From contig NZ_CP145606.1 in NCBI RefSeq assembly GCF_028776105.2, forward strand, positions 496,001-560,000: DNA of 64,000 nt, written 5' to 3'. This stretch comes from Neisseria leonii (GTDB lineage Bacteria > Pseudomonadota > Gammaproteobacteria > Burkholderiales > Neisseriaceae). Positions within the stretch are counted from its first letter, which is position 1, and the number at the start of each line of letters is the position of its first letter. Shown in pieces: positions 27,612 to 36,899 of the stretch. The notes beneath the pieces were generated by a model. The model saw only the letters and a list, made by a program, of their open reading frames with translations, did no database searches and had not been told where the DNA came from. The translations under genes were made by a program, and so were the position numbers.

Positions 27612-28265
27612 ATGCAGACAAAAGTAATCGCCATTGACGGGCCGGGCGCATCGGGCAAAGGGACGGTGGCTTCGCGCGTGGCGGACGCATTGGGCTGGGA
27701 CTATCTCGATTCGGGCGCGCTTTACCGCCTGACTGCTCTGTATGCGCGCAGGCAGGGCGCGGAATGGGAAGACGAAGCGGCGGTGGCGCGCTTGGCCGCC
27801 GATTTGCCCGTCGCGTTTTCAGACGGCCGCGTTTGGCTGGCAGGAGAGGATGTTTCCGGTGAAATCCGTACCGAAGCAGTGGGTATGGGGGCTTCCGCCG
27901 TGGCGCGTTTTCCGGCGGTGCGCGCCGCCCTGTTGCAGCGTCAGCGGGATTTCCTGACCGACAAAGGGCTGGTGGCAGACGGGCGCGATATGGGATCGGT
28001 GGTGTTTCCCGATGCCGTCTTAAAAGTTTTTTTAACGGCTGATGCACGGGTGCGTGCCGAACGGCGGGCAAAACAGCTGGGACTGCCGCCGCACGGTGTG
28101 GCGTTTGACCGGATTCTGGCCGACATCGAAGCGCGCGACGAGGCCGACCGCCGCCGCTCCGCCGCACCGCTCAAACAGGCAGAGGACGCGCTGCTGCTGG
28201 ACACTTCCGATATGGGCGTGGACGAGGCGGTAAAAAAAGTGCTTGATTGGTATGAAAAAAAATAA
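27612..28265 (+). CDS. cmk: Cytidylate kinase
   Basis: Phosphorylates CMP and dCMP; 217 residues. P-loop AIDGPGASGKGTVAS, YLDSGALYRL, VADGRDMGSVVFPDA and RDEADRRRSAAPL with the CMP-contacting residues. The ATG at 27612 begins MQTKVIAIDG. An internal uptake sequence encodes FSDGRVW. The cmk-rpsA-ihfB order is conserved widely in proteobacteria. Confidence 0.96.
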   Translation: MQTKVIAIDGPGASGKGTVASRVADALGWDYLDSGALYRLTALYARRQGAEWEDEAAVARLAADLPVAFSDGRVWLAGEDVSGEIRTEAVGMGASAVARFPAVRAALLQRQRDFLTDKGLVADGRDMGSVVFPDAVLKVFLTADARVRAERRAKQLGLPPHGVAFDRILADIEARDEADRRRSAAPLKQAEDALLLDTSDMGVDEAVKKVLDWYEKK

Positions 28266-28273
28266 AGCTGCGG

Positions 28274-28279
28274 TATAAT
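28274..28279 (+). promoter_or_regulatory. -10 box candidate for rpsA
   Basis: A perfect TATAAT nine bases after the cmk stop, about 125 bases before rpsA; no good -35 is seen. The leader contains one DUS and a small CCTGTTT/AAACAGG hairpin (about 28337-28359). Confidence 0.4.
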
Positions 28280-28405
28280 GCGGTGTTTTTCGTTTTCATC
28301 GGCAGCATTGAGGCCGTCTGAAAACAGTGATTCTGCCTGTTTGGCTAAGGAAAACAGGTATTTGCCAACCTTAACCCCGCATACCTTAGCGATGCACAGA
28401 AAGAC

Positions 28406-30094
28406 ATGACAAACATGGAAAATTTTGCCCAGTTGTTGGAAGAGTACTCAGCCGTACAGGAAATGAACCAAGGCGAGGTGATTACCGCCGAAGTGGTCGC
28501 CATTGAAGACAAATTCGTTATTGTCAACGCCGGTTTGAAATCCGAGTCTCTGATCGACATCAGCGAGTTTAAAAATGCCCAAGGCGAAGTGGAAGTCAAA
28601 GTAGGCGACTTCGTAACCGTTACCATCGAATCGGTGGAAAACGGCTTCGGCGAAACCAAACTGTCGCGCGAAAAAGCCAAACGCGCCGCCGACTGGATTA
28701 CTCTGGAAGAGGCCATGGAAAACGGCGATATTCTGTCCGGCGTGATCAACGGCAAAGTCAAAGGCGGTCTGACCGTGATGATCAACAGCATCCGCGCTTT
28801 CCTGCCCGGTTCTCTGGTTGATGTCCGTCCGATTAAAGATACTTCGCACTTTGAAGGCAAAGAAGTCGAGTTCAAAGTCATCAAACTGGACAAAAAGCGC
28901 AACAATGTCGTGGTATCGCGCCGCGCGGTTCTGGAAGCGACTTTGGGCGAAGAGCGCAAAGCCCTGCTGGAAAACCTGCAAGAAGGTACAGTGGTCAAAG
29001 GTATCGTCAAAAACATCACCGATTACGGTGCGTTTGTCGATTTGGGCGGCATCGACGGCCTGCTGCACATTACCGACTTGGCATGGCGCCGCGTGAAACA
29101 CCCGAGCGAAGTTTTGGAAGTCGGCCAAGAAGTCGAAGCCAAAGTACTGAAATTCGATCAGGAAAAACAACGCGTTTCTCTGGGTATGAAACAGCTGGGC
29201 GAAGATCCGTGGAACGGTTTGGCCCGCCGCTATCCGCAAGGCACCCGCCTGTTCGGCAGAGTGTCCAACCTGACCGATTACGGCGCGTTTGTTGAAATCG
29301 AACAGGGCATCGAAGGTTTGGTACACGTTTCCGAAATGGATTGGACCAACAAAAACGTCCACCCGAGCAAAGTTGTCCAACTGGGCGACGAAGCCGAGGT
29401 TATGATTCTGGAAATCGACGAAGACCGCCGCCGTATTTCTCTGGGCATGAAACAGTGCCAGGCCAATCCGTGGGAAGATTTTGCCGCCAACTACAACAAA
29501 GGCGACAAAATCCGAGGTGCGGTTAAATCGATTACCGATTTCGGCGTGTTTGTCGGCCTGCCCGGCAATATCGACGGTCTGGTCCACCTGTCCGACCTGT
29601 CTTGGACCGAGTCCGGCGAAGAAGCCGTACGCAAGTACAAAAAAGGCGAAGAAGTCGAAGCCGTTGTTTTGGCCATCGACGTGGAAAAAGAGCGCATCTC
29701 TTTGGGCATCAAACAGTTGGAAGGCGACCCATTCGGCAACTTTATCAGCGTAAACGACAAAGGTTCGCTGGTTAAGGGTACGGTGAAATCTGTTGAGGCC
29801 AAAGGTGCTGTGGTTGCACTGGCCGATGAAGTAGAAGGCTATCTACCCGCTTCCGAATTCGCCGCCGACCGCGTGGAAGACTTGACCACCAAGCTGAACG
29901 AAGGCGATGCCGTTGAAGCCGTTATCGTTACTGTGGACCGCAAAAACCGCAGCATCAAACTGTCTGTTAAGGCCAAAGATGCCAAGGAAAGCCGCGATGT
30001 TCTGAACTCGGTAAATGCCGCTTCGACTGCCAGCGCAGGTACAACCAGCTTGGGCGATCTGCTGAAAGCCAAACTGTCCGGCGATCAAGAATAA
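28406..30094 (+). CDS. rpsA: 30S ribosomal protein S1
   Basis: mRNA-binding ribosomal protein, 562 residues, with six S1 repeats. The repeats are recognised by their [24 protein letters not shown] cores (near residues 206, 293 and 378) and the recurrent [14 protein letters not shown] endings. Codon usage is plain and A-ended in lysine-rich parts, as for a highly expressed gene. I take the ATG at 28406 (AGAAAG upstream); an in-frame ATG three codons later is possible. Confidence 0.97.
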   Translation: MTNMENFAQLLEEYSAVQEMNQGEVITAEVVAIEDKFVIVNAGLKSESLIDISEFKNAQGEVEVKVGDFVTVTIESVENGFGETKLSREKAKRAADWITLEEAMENGDILSGVINGKVKGGLTVMINSIRAFLPGSLVDVRPIKDTSHFEGKEVEFKVIKLDKKRNNVVVSRRAVLEATLGEERKALLENLQEGTVVKGIVKNITDYGAFVDLGGIDGLLHITDLAWRRVKHPSEVLEVGQEVEAKVLKFDQEKQRVSLGMKQLGEDPWNGLARRYPQGTRLFGRVSNLTDYGAFVEIEQGIEGLVHVSEMDWTNKNVHPSKVVQLGDEAEVMILEIDEDRRRISLGMKQCQANPWEDFAANYNKGDKIRGAVKSITDFGVFVGLPGNIDGLVHLSDLSWTESGEEAVRKYKKGEEVEAVVLAIDVEKERISLGIKQLEGDPFGNFISVNDKGSLVKGTVKSVEAKGAVVALADEVEGYLPASEFAADRVEDLTTKLNEGDAVEAVIVTVDRKNRSIKLSVKAKDAKESRDVLNSVNAASTASAGTTSLGDLLKAKLSGDQE

Positions 30095-30109
30095 GCATCA
30101 GAGCCAGCC

Positions 30110-30412
30110 ATGACCAAATCCGAGTTAATGGTTCGCTTGGCCGAAGTATTTGCCGAAAAAAGCGATGCGCCCCTGCTGGCCAAAGATGTCGAGTACAGCG
30201 TCAAGGTTTTGGTGGATACCATGACCCGCGCACTGGCTCGCGGCCAGCGGATCGAAATCCGCGGTTTCGGCAGTTTCGACTTGAACCACCGTCCGGCGCG
30301 TGTCGGACGCAATCCGAAAACCGGCGAAAAGGTGGACGTACCGGAAAAATACGTACCCCATTTCAAACCGGGTAAAGAATTGCGCGAACGCGTGGATAAG
30401 GTAAATGCCTGA
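30110..30412 (+). CDS. ihfB: Integration host factor subunit beta
   Basis: DNA-bending histone-like protein, 100 residues. [11 protein letters not shown], the beta-arm region [27 protein letters not shown] with the conserved Pro that intercalates into DNA, and [14 protein letters not shown] identify IHF-beta. It follows rpsA by 15 bases. Confidence 0.96.
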   Translation: MTKSELMVRLAEVFAEKSDAPLLAKDVEYSVKVLVDTMTRALARGQRIEIRGFGSFDLNHRPARVGRNPKTGEKVDVPEKYVPHFKPGKELRERVDKVNA

Positions 30413-30439
30413 ATGATGTTTTAATAGAGTAAGAAATGA

Positions 30440-30464
30440 AAGCACCGCTTCTGCGGTGCTTTTC
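30440..30464 (+). terminator. Rho-independent terminator of ihfB
   Basis: AAGCACCGC, TTCT, GCGGTGCTT and TTT: a strong 9 bp stem with T-run, 27 bases after the stop. Confidence 0.9.
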
Positions 30465-30468
30465 GTTT

Positions 30469-30540
30469 GTTGACCGACCGTCGGCCGTTGCCGCCGCACG
30501 CCTGTTGTTCGCTCTGCTTTGGAGTCTGCGCGCCCAACTA
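30469..30540 (+). pseudogene. In-frame remnant of an ECF-type permease, inverted copy of 32512-32568
   Basis: Read rightward, this stretch encodes DRPSAVAAARLLFALLWSLRAQL, which parallels GRPQAVAAACLLFALLWSLRAQL in the permease gene encoded leftward at 31992-32687. Over 57 bases (30483-30539 against 32512-32568, opposite strand) I count five mismatches. Beyond this the similarity stops. No start or ribosome site fits. It is most simply a fragment of a lost paralogue or a rearrangement scar. Confidence 0.6.
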
Positions 30541-30568
30541 TATGCCCATATCAGAATCGGCGGAGCCG

Positions 30569-31255
30569 TTAAGCTGCCGTCGGAAGCCCGGCGGCAAAAA
30601 CAGCCAAGCGCCATACTGCCCATGCGGCAATCAGCAGTCCGGCAGTGAACCGGATACGGCGGTGTTGAAATATGCCGGTCAATTGCGACGAAAACCAGCC
30701 GACGGCTAAGAGATTAGGCAAAGTACCCAAGGCAAATGCCAGCATGGTCAGCCCGCCTTGCAGGGCATTGCCGCTGCCTAATGCGTACAGTGATGCGGTG
30801 TAAACCAAACCGCAGGGCAGCCAGCCCCACAATAGGCCGACACCGAAACAGGCCGGTGCACTGCGTATCGGCAGCAGGCGGTTCATCACAGGATTCAGCT
30901 GCCGCCAGATCGGCCTGCCCAGCGATTCGATTTTGCGAACTAGGCCGGATAATCCGGCCAGATAGAGTCCCAAAAACAGCATCAGTAGATTGGCAGACGC
31001 AAACAGGATGTTTTGCAGCCACCTGCTGTCGTCCAGTGCGATGCCGAACTGGCCGAGTGCCCCCAGCAGCAGGCCGATTAATGTGTAGCCGGTGATGCGG
31101 CCCAGGTTGAGCAGTACGACCAGCCAGAAACGCGGCAGGTTCGGCGGCAGTTGCAGCGAAAAGGCAGAGGAGAGCGGGCCGCACATGCCCAGACAATGTG
31201 TCCCGCCGAAAAAGCCGATGAAAAACAGGGAAAGGAAGCCGATGTCGCTAATCAT
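30569..31255 (-). CDS. TauE/SafE (UreH-like) family membrane protein
   Basis: A 228-residue polytopic protein with about six hydrophobic helices. The N-terminal FIGFFGGTHCLGMCGPL and the later LLWGWLPCGLVYTASLYAL motifs are those of the COG2836 UreH-like group, thought to move metals or sulfur compounds and often found by cytochrome oxidase assembly genes. Cys residues in both motifs could bind a metal. No oxidase assembly gene is adjacent here. The ATG at 31255 follows directly on a DUS. Confidence 0.8.
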   Translation of the reverse strand: MISDIGFLSLFFIGFFGGTHCLGMCGPLSSAFSLQLPPNLPRFWLVVLLNLGRITGYTLIGLLLGALGQFGIALDDSRWLQNILFASANLLMLFLGLYLAGLSGLVRKIESLGRPIWRQLNPVMNRLLPIRSAPACFGVGLLWGWLPCGLVYTASLYALGSGNALQGGLTMLAFALGTLPNLLAVGWFSSQLTGIFQHRRIRFTAGLLIAAWAVWRLAVFAAGLPTAA

Positions 31256-31401
31256 GTGAGGCCGTCTGAAAAAGGAGTATGTAAAAGCAGGTAAGGGCAG
31301 GGCGGCGGGACTTGCTAAGTGTATGCCCAAGCATAATTATAGCAGCCGGCAGTATACCGCTGCCGATTCTGTCATCAATGATTATTGTTAGGAGTGTATC
31401 A

Positions 31402-31878
31402 ATGGGTTTGTTCAGCTTTATCAAAAGTGCCGGTGAGAAACTGTTCGGCAAAGACGAAAAAGAAGTAGAGGAACAGGCATCGGTTGATGTCGAAGCATTA
31501 AACAGCAAGGCGGCAGCGGCGATTCAGGCTTATATCGAAAAGCAGAATCTGAATTTGGCCAACCTGCGTGTGCAGTTTGACGGTGCCAGCGGCAAAGTTA
31601 CCCTCAGCGGCGAAGCGCCTTCGCAAGAAGCGGCGGAAAAAGCCCTGTTGGCTGCCGGTAATGTAACCGGTGTGGCCGATGTGGAAAACAATCTGACTTT
31701 CCCTGCCGAAACGGCCGCCCGTTATCATGATGTGGTGCGCGGCGATACTTTGTCGGCGATTGCGAAGCAGTATTACGGTGATGCCAATCAATATATGAAG
31801 ATTTTCGAGGCCAACAAACCGATGCTGAGCCACCCCGATAAAATTTATGTCGGCCAGAAGCTGCGTATTCCGGCCTGA
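31402..31878 (+). CDS. kbp: Kbp/YgaU-like BON and LysM domain protein
   Basis: A 158-residue cytoplasmic protein with a BON domain (about residues 30-95, LRVQFDGASGKVTLSGEAPS...GVADVENNLTF) followed by a LysM domain (YHDVVRGDTLSAIAKQYYGDANQYMKIFEANKPML...GQKLRIPA). The same order is found in E. coli Kbp, which binds K+. No signal peptide is present. TTAGGAG precedes the ATG at 31402. Stands alone with a DUS hairpin after it. Confidence 0.9.
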   Translation: MGLFSFIKSAGEKLFGKDEKEVEEQASVDVEALNSKAAAAIQAYIEKQNLNLANLRVQFDGASGKVTLSGEAPSQEAAEKALLAAGNVTGVADVENNLTFPAETAARYHDVVRGDTLSAIAKQYYGDANQYMKIFEANKPMLSHPDKIYVGQKLRIPA

Positions 31879-31894
31879 ATCTGTATTTGACTTT

Positions 31895-31942
31895 CAAAAG
31901 GCCGTCTGAAACACCTTGTCAGGTATTTCAGACGGCCTTTTT
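31895..31942. terminator. DUS-pair hairpin after kbp
   Basis: CAAAAGGCCGTCTGAAA and TTTCAGACGGCCTTTTT with A/T-rich ends, between the convergent kbp-like and permease genes. Confidence 0.8.
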
Positions 31943-31991
31943 GCAGGTATCTGGCGGTGTATCTGCGGTATTTTCCGGCTGCCGGATTGGT

Positions 31992-32687
31992 TTACGGCTC
32001 CGGCGGCCAGATGCGGTTGTCCGGTTTCAAATAACGCGCATCGTTGAAAGTGGCCAAAAGTTGCGGTGCGAGTGCGACAAAAATAGCCGTAAACAGCCCG
32101 CTGAGAAAGGCCTCGGCCCAGCTGAGCAGGAAGAATACCGGAAATGCTTTGCCCCACAATGCCGGTGCGGGAAAGGCATCGGCCGCCGCCAGCAGCAGAC
32201 AGACGGACAGGCCGGTTAAAAGCATACCGGCCGCAGCGGCCAGAAAACCGTTGAGAAAAATATAGACAAACAGATTGGCAGGCAGCTTCGCAGCAGCGCG
32301 CCGCACAATCAGATTGGCGGCGACGGCGGGCAGAAAGAGAGCGCATGCATTCAGCGCCGTCAGCGGCAGAGCCGCGCTGCCGTAATAAAGTGCAAGGTAG
32401 GCCGGCAGCAGCAGTACTGCCAGCCAGACGGCGGCCGGTGCACCCAGCATCAGAACAGCCAGGTTTATACCAATTAAATGGTAGTTCATACCGGCCAGAC
32501 TGCTGCCGCCGAGTTGGGCGCGCAGACTCCACAGCAGGGCGAACAACAGGCAGGCTGCGGCAACGGCCTGCGGCCGGCCGGTCAGACTGCGGGCGGCAGG
32601 GCGGGCGGTCAGTACCAGCAGCAATAACAGCGGCAGCCATGCGGCGGCAGACCAAAAAGCAGGAAACCATACAGGCAGAAAATTCAT
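31992..32687 (-). CDS. Energy-coupling factor-type ABC transporter permease (COG3235-like)
   Basis: A 231-residue polytopic membrane protein with six or seven helices. GMNYHLIGINLAVLMLGAPAAVWLA and KLPANLFVYIFLNGFLAAAAGM are the recurring motifs of CbiM-related permeases of this group. The C-terminus (LATFNDARYLKPDNRIWPPEP) is a conserved cytoplasmic tail. No ATPase or substrate-binding partner is nearby, so the substrate is open; cobalt or nickel is typical of the wider family. The start at 32687 is supported by similarity rather than by a clear ribosome site. Confidence 0.75.
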   Translation of the reverse strand: MNFLPVWFPAFWSAAAWLPLLLLLVLTARPAARSLTGRPQAVAAACLLFALLWSLRAQLGGSSLAGMNYHLIGINLAVLMLGAPAAVWLAVLLLPAYLALYYGSAALPLTALNACALFLPAVAANLIVRRAAAKLPANLFVYIFLNGFLAAAAGMLLTGLSVCLLLAAADAFPAPALWGKAFPVFFLLSWAEAFLSGLFTAIFVALAPQLLATFNDARYLKPDNRIWPPEP

Positions 32688-32847
32688 CGGCAGGCAGATA
32701 CGCGGCAGGAAAACAGCAGCATTATAGCCCGATGCCGCATTTTTTCGTATGGTGAGGCCGTCTGAAAAAGCGGCGCAAAAACTGTTCAGAGTGGCGGGAA
32801 ACACGTTAAAATAACGCTTTTGCCGTTTATTGAAGGTCGGTTCGGAA

Positions 32848-35800
32848 ATGTTGTGGATAGTGTTGATTGTCTTGCTGGCGGCCATGGCTGCCCTCTTGTG
32901 GTGGAATCACAAGCAGGAACAGGAATGGCGTCAGGATATGGCGTATTTCAACCGCCACGAAACCGCACAAGTCAGCCCGCCTGAGGCCGATGTCAAGCCT
33001 GCCAAAATGCCGCGCGGTGCCGATTCCAACCTGCAAGACAGCCGCAGTCGGCAGAAAACCGCCCACGAGAGCCGTTTGGTGTACGAGCGCACCATGGAAA
33101 AGCTGCTCGAAATTTCCCCCAAGCGCCGCCGTTTGGCCGCTTTGAACAAACAAAAAACGTTGCCGCCGGAAGAAGATACGGGCATGCCGCTGTTTGCGGC
33201 ACCCCATGCCGACGGGGCGGCAGACGGATTTCGGGAAATCGGTATTTCGGCAGACGACAGTCATACGGCAGGGCAGGTGGCTGCCGGAGACGGTATTCAG
33301 ACGGCCTCAAACGGCCAAGTAGAAATCATTACGCTGGAAGAAGCCATGCGCAGCCTGAGGGAGCCGTCCAAGCCGTCAATCCCGGCCCCAGACGCGTACC
33401 GGTCTCCGTCCGCCGACCTGCCCGTGATTTCTCTGGAAGAGGCCACGCGCACGCTTCATGAGGAGTTGCAGGAAAAAATACAGATCCATCCGGTTGTCGA
33501 GAACGCTATGGTGGCGGAAGACGCGCTGCCGCAACCGCCGTCTGCCGATCTGCCCGTGATTGGGTTCAATGACCCCGCCGTGATGCGTACCCGCGAGCGC
33601 ACCTTGGCCGAAGTGGAAAAACTGGCTTACGAACAGCGCCGGCCGGAGCCGAAAGCAGCGGTACGGGAGGTTGCACAACCGCCCCGCCAAACCATAGGCG
33701 AAGACGATATCCGCAGCAATCTCTTGCGTCAGCGTATGGCGCGCCGCCGCCAGATTTCGGTACAGGAACCTGTGAATGCGCAGAAAGTTGCGGTGATTGC
33801 CGAAGACGAAGTGCTGGCCAATCTGGCGAAAACCGATTCGCCGCTCAACCGCCGCCTGCGCCGCATCAGTACGGCAGTTCAGGCCAGCGTTCTGCCTGCG
33901 GCCGCGCGGGTGGACGAAGCGCACGCCAGCGAAGTAGTGCGTCCGAAAACGGCAGCGGACAAGAACCGTCCCGACAGCGCATTGAGCAACCGCTATGCGC
34001 CGTATTCTGCGGCAGCCAAAAAAGCATCTGTCCCGAGCGCATCGGCGACGGTGGTCGAACCGCCCGCAGTGCCGCCGACACCGCCGCTGAGCGTGAGTAT
34101 CGCCTCGCCCGCTGCTTTCGATTCTCCTGCGGTGGCCGTAGTGGAAACGCCCAAACCGGTGATGCCCGACGTACATATCAGCGATGCACCGCGCTGGTCG
34201 ATTACCGACCGTTTGGTCAGCGAATCGGTATGGGAAGCCGACAGCAGGCCGTCTGAAAACGGTATCTCGGCCGGATTGAGGGAAGCGGAAGAACAGGCCG
34301 AATGGCATGGCGGCGATGCCGAAGCGGACGATGTGCCGGTCGGAATTTCCGAAGCCGCAGACAATGCTTATCCGCTGCCCGGTCTGAATCTGCTGCTGCC
34401 CGCCAGTTATGATCCGAATGCGGCGCAAAGCGATGAAGCACTGCTGGAAAACAGCATTACGATTGAAGAAAAACTGGCCGAGTATAAAGTGAAAGTCAAA
34501 GTGATGGACGCTTATGCCGGCCCCGTGATTACCCGTTACGAAATCGAGCCCGATGTCGGCGTGCGCGGCAGCGCGGTGATGAACTTGGAAAGGGACTTGG
34601 CGCGTTCGCTGGGTGTATCGTCCATTCGGGTGGTCGAAACCATTCCGGGTAAAACCTGCATGGGCTTGGAGTTGCCCAATCCCAGACGGCAGATGATCCG
34701 GTTGAGCGAAATTTTTTCCGCACCCGTATTCCAAGAGAGCAAATCCAAACTGACACTGGCTTTGGGGCAGGACATCACCGGCCAGCCGGTGGTAACGGAT
34801 TTGGCCAAAGCACCGCATCTTCTGGTGGCGGGTACGACCGGTTCGGGCAAATCGGTGGGCGTGAATGCGATGATTTTGTCCATGCTGTTCAAAGCATCGC
34901 CCGAAGATGTGCGCATGATTATGATTGACCCGAAAATGCTGGAATTGAGCATTTACGAAGGCATTCCGCATCTGCTTGCGCCCGTGGTAACCGATATGCG
35001 GCTGGCGGCCAACGCACTCAACTGGTGTGTCAATGAAATGGAAAAACGCTACCGCCTGATGAGCCATGTGGGCGTGCGCAATCTGGCCGGCTTCAACCAG
35101 AAAATCAGAGAATCGGCCGCGCGCGGCGAAAAAATCGCCAATCCGTTCAGCCTCACGCCCGACAATCCCGAATATCTGGAAAAACTGCCGTTTATCGTGG
35201 TGGTGGTCGATGAATTTGCCGACCTGATGATGACGGCGGGCAAGAAAATCGAAGAGTTGATTGCCCGTCTGGCACAGAAAGCGCGCGCCGCCGGTATCCA
35301 CCTGATTCTGGCCACCCAGCGACCGAGCGTCGATGTGATTACCGGCCTGATTAAAGCCAATATCCCCACCCGCATTGCCTTTCAGGTATCGAGCAAAATC
35401 GACAGCCGGACGATTCTCGACCAGATGGGGGCGGAAAACCTGCTCGGTCAGGGCGATATGCTGTTCCTGCCGCCGGGAACAGGCTACCCGCAGCGCGTGC
35501 ACGGTGCGTTTGCCTCCGATGACGAAGTGCACGGCGTGGTGGAGTATCTCAAACAGTTCGGCGAGCCTGACTATATCGACGATATTCTCACCAGCGGCGT
35601 AGGCAGTGACGATATATTCAGCAATGCCAACGACGGCCGCAGCAACGAAGGCGATCAGGATCCGCTCTACGATGAAGCGGTGGCGTTTGTGATTAAATCG
35701 CAGAAAGCGACGATTTCTTCCGTGCAGCGCCAATTGCGTATCGGCTATAACCGTGCGGCCAATCTGATTGAGCAGATGGAAAACGACGGTATCGTTACAG

Positions 35801-35865
35801 CGTCCGACAGCGCGGGAAAACGTACCGTACTGGCACGCGACAGCAGCCATCTTGATCCGGCGTGA
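32848..35865 (+). CDS. ftsK: DNA translocase FtsK (FtsK2-type, one membrane segment)
   Basis: ATP-driven DNA pump acting at the division septum to resolve chromosome dimers; 1005 residues from the ATG at 32848. The N-terminus has a single hydrophobic helix ([19 protein letters not shown]) in place of the four of classical FtsK, then about 500 residues of charged, Pro/Ala-rich linker. The motor domain holds Walker [12 protein letters not shown] near residue 661, Walker [15 protein letters not shown] and [25 protein letters not shown]. The C-terminal gamma winged helix (about residues 941-1000) shows [23 protein letters not shown], which reads orienting DNA sequences. Uptake sequences inside encode IQTASNG and SRPSENG in the linker. 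Confidence 0.95.
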   Translation: MLWIVLIVLLAAMAALLWWNHKQEQEWRQDMAYFNRHETAQVSPPEADVKPAKMPRGADSNLQDSRSRQKTAHESRLVYERTMEKLLEISPKRRRLAALNKQKTLPPEEDTGMPLFAAPHADGAADGFREIGISADDSHTAGQVAAGDGIQTASNGQVEIITLEEAMRSLREPSKPSIPAPDAYRSPSADLPVISLEEATRTLHEELQEKIQIHPVVENAMVAEDALPQPPSADLPVIGFNDPAVMRTRERTLAEVEKLAYEQRRPEPKAAVREVAQPPRQTIGEDDIRSNLLRQRMARRRQISVQEPVNAQKVAVIAEDEVLANLAKTDSPLNRRLRRISTAVQASVLPAAARVDEAHASEVVRPKTAADKNRPDSALSNRYAPYSAAAKKASVPSASATVVEPPAVPPTPPLSVSIASPAAFDSPAVAVVETPKPVMPDVHISDAPRWSITDRLVSESVWEADSRPSENGISAGLREAEEQAEWHGGDAEADDVPVGISEAADNAYPLPGLNLLLPASYDPNAAQSDEALLENSITIEEKLAEYKVKVKVMDAYAGPVITRYEIEPDVGVRGSAVMNLERDLARSLGVSSIRVVETIPGKTCMGLELPNPRRQMIRLSEIFSAPVFQESKSKLTLALGQDITGQPVVTDLAKAPHLLVAGTTGSGKSVGVNAMILSMLFKASPEDVRMIMIDPKMLELSIYEGIPHLLAPVVTDMRLAANALNWCVNEMEKRYRLMSHVGVRNLAGFNQKIRESAARGEKIANPFSLTPDNPEYLEKLPFIVVVVDEFADLMMTAGKKIEELIARLAQKARAAGIHLILATQRPSVDVITGLIKANIPTRIAFQVSSKIDSRTILDQMGAENLLGQGDMLFLPPGTGYPQRVHGAFASDDEVHGVVEYLKQFGEPDYIDDILTSGVGSDDIFSNANDGRSNEGDQDPLYDEAVAFVIKSQKATISSVQRQLRIGYNRAANLIEQMENDGIVTASDSAGKRTVLARDSSHLDPA

Positions 35866-35998
35866 TAATTTTTTAATAAAAGTTTTTATTATCAAAAATG
35901 AGCGGCCGTTTCAGGTTTAGGATAAAATGCCGCCTGAATATTGATGGCATATTCAAAAGTAAATAATTCAAAATAAATTAATTATTTTAGGAGGAATC
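35866..35998 (+). promoter_or_regulatory. AT-rich promoter region of the DUF2846 lipoprotein gene
   Basis: Marked drop in GC. Contains TAATAAAA/TTTTATTA inverted repeats just after ftsK (possible terminator) and a -10-like TAAAAT near 35928; AGGAGG lies before the start. Confidence 0.4.
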
Positions 35999-36439
35999 AT
36001 GAAGAGACTCTTGCTGGTTTTGATACCGGTTTTGTTGGCTGCCTGTGCAGGCGGACCACTGGCCACAGTGGAGGCAGATGCTGCCGCGAAAAAATTTGTT
36101 GCACCGTCTGATAATACCGCTAATTTATATATCTACCGCAACGAATCGTTCGGTGGCGCGATTAATATGAATATCTTCATTGATAATCAGCGTGTTGCAA
36201 CCACAGGGCCGAAAACATATATCATGAAAAACTTGCCGGCCGGTGCGCATAAAGTCGAGGGGGTGGCCGCAGAAGGAACCAGTATTTTAAATATCGACTT
36301 ATTGCCCAATACGATTAAATTTGTGTGGCAGGAAGTGAAAATGGGCATTTTCGGTGCCCGAAATAAACTTCAAGAAGTATCGGCAGAAGAAGGCATGAAA
36401 GGTGTGCAGGAAAGCAAATTGCTGCTGCACGACAAATAA
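35999..36439 (+). CDS. DUF2846 domain lipoprotein
   Basis: A 146-residue lipoprotein: signal peptide MKRLLLVLIPVLLAAC with the lipidated Cys16, then a beta-rich DUF2846 domain (NLYIYRNESFGGAINMNIFIDNQRVA...LPAGAHKVEGV...FVWQEVKMGIFGARNKLQEVSAEEG). The family is common in Neisseria; function is unknown. AGGAGG lies seven bases before ATG, the strongest ribosome site of the region. Base composition is visibly more AT-rich than the neighbours, so it may have a different history. Confidence 0.85.
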   Translation: MKRLLLVLIPVLLAACAGGPLATVEADAAAKKFVAPSDNTANLYIYRNESFGGAINMNIFIDNQRVATTGPKTYIMKNLPAGAHKVEGVAAEGTSILNIDLLPNTIKFVWQEVKMGIFGARNKLQEVSAEEGMKGVQESKLLLHDK

Positions 36440-36463
36440 TGAACTTGATGTAGAGCATAATGG

Positions 36464-36508
36464 AGGCCGCCTGAAAATGCTGTGTGCGTATTTTCAGACG
36501 GCCTTTTG
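36464..36508. terminator. DUS-pair hairpin after the DUF2846 gene
   Basis: AGGCCGCCTGAAAAT (one mismatch to the AG uptake sequence) opposite ATTTTCAGACGGCCTTTT. Confidence 0.75.
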
Positions 36509-36529
36509 CTGTGTCCGATAATGCCGTAG

Positions 36530-36549
36530 GTCGGATTCCCGAATCCGAC
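36530..36549. repeat. Palindromic mini-repeat, copy 2
   Basis: GTCGGATTCCCGAATCCGAC preceded by GTAG. Same family as the copies at 16879, 49237, 49280 and 49322. Confidence 0.7.
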
Positions 36550-36639
36550 ATTAAATAAAAACTCGGTATCTCTAAAAGATATTTTGATAACAGAAACCCG
36601 TTTCAGTTTCAGACGGCTTTTCCCGCCCTGTCGTGCAGT

Positions 36640-36816
36640 CTAAGCAGCCAAAAAATAATACCATGCCAGCGCAAGCGCAGAGGCACTCAGACAGATCAGG
36701 GCACTTGTCTGTACGGTTTCATGCAGCGCACGTTTATGCCGCCGCCCGAGCAGGCATTGGAAAATCAGTACGGCCAGCGATGCCAGCAGGAAAAGTTTCA
36801 ACAAACGGCCGATCAT
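36640..36816 (-). CDS. Small membrane protein, 58 residues
   Basis: Open frame too short for usual cut-offs: begins MIGRLLKLFLLASLAVLIF and ends LALAWYYFLAA. Two hydrophobic helices (about residues 5-22 and 38-57) flank a basic loop GRRHKRALHE, so both ends probably sit on the same side of the membrane. It is divergent from metX, whose -10 box is 48 bases away. I see no strong ribosome site. No function can be assigned; its membrane-like composition and clean ends argue that it is real. Confidence 0.5.
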   Translation of the reverse strand: MIGRLLKLFLLASLAVLIFQCLLGRRHKRALHETVQTSALICLSASALALAWYYFLAA

Positions 36817-36863
36817 AGATGAAAACCGCCGCTGCGGGCGGTGCTAAATCTGATGGGAAACGC

Positions 36864-36869
36864 TATAAT
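36864..36869 (+). promoter_or_regulatory. -10 box of metX
   Basis: A perfect TATAAT, giving a leader of roughly 25 bases to the ATG at 36900. It also rules out the upstream in-frame ATG at 36819 as start. No consensus -35 is seen. Confidence 0.5.
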
Positions 36870-36899
36870 AAGTGCTTTGACAGCTTGGCGTACAGATTT

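Noticed and set aside
33376..35895. An 839-codon open frame antisense to ftsK
   Set aside because: Composition is His/Arg/Gln-rich with no domain; it mirrors the codon bias of ftsK, whose frame has clear motifs.
36819..36899. ATG at 36819 as metX start
   Set aside because: The extra 27 residues have no similarity to MetX and the frame would run over the TATAAT at 36864.
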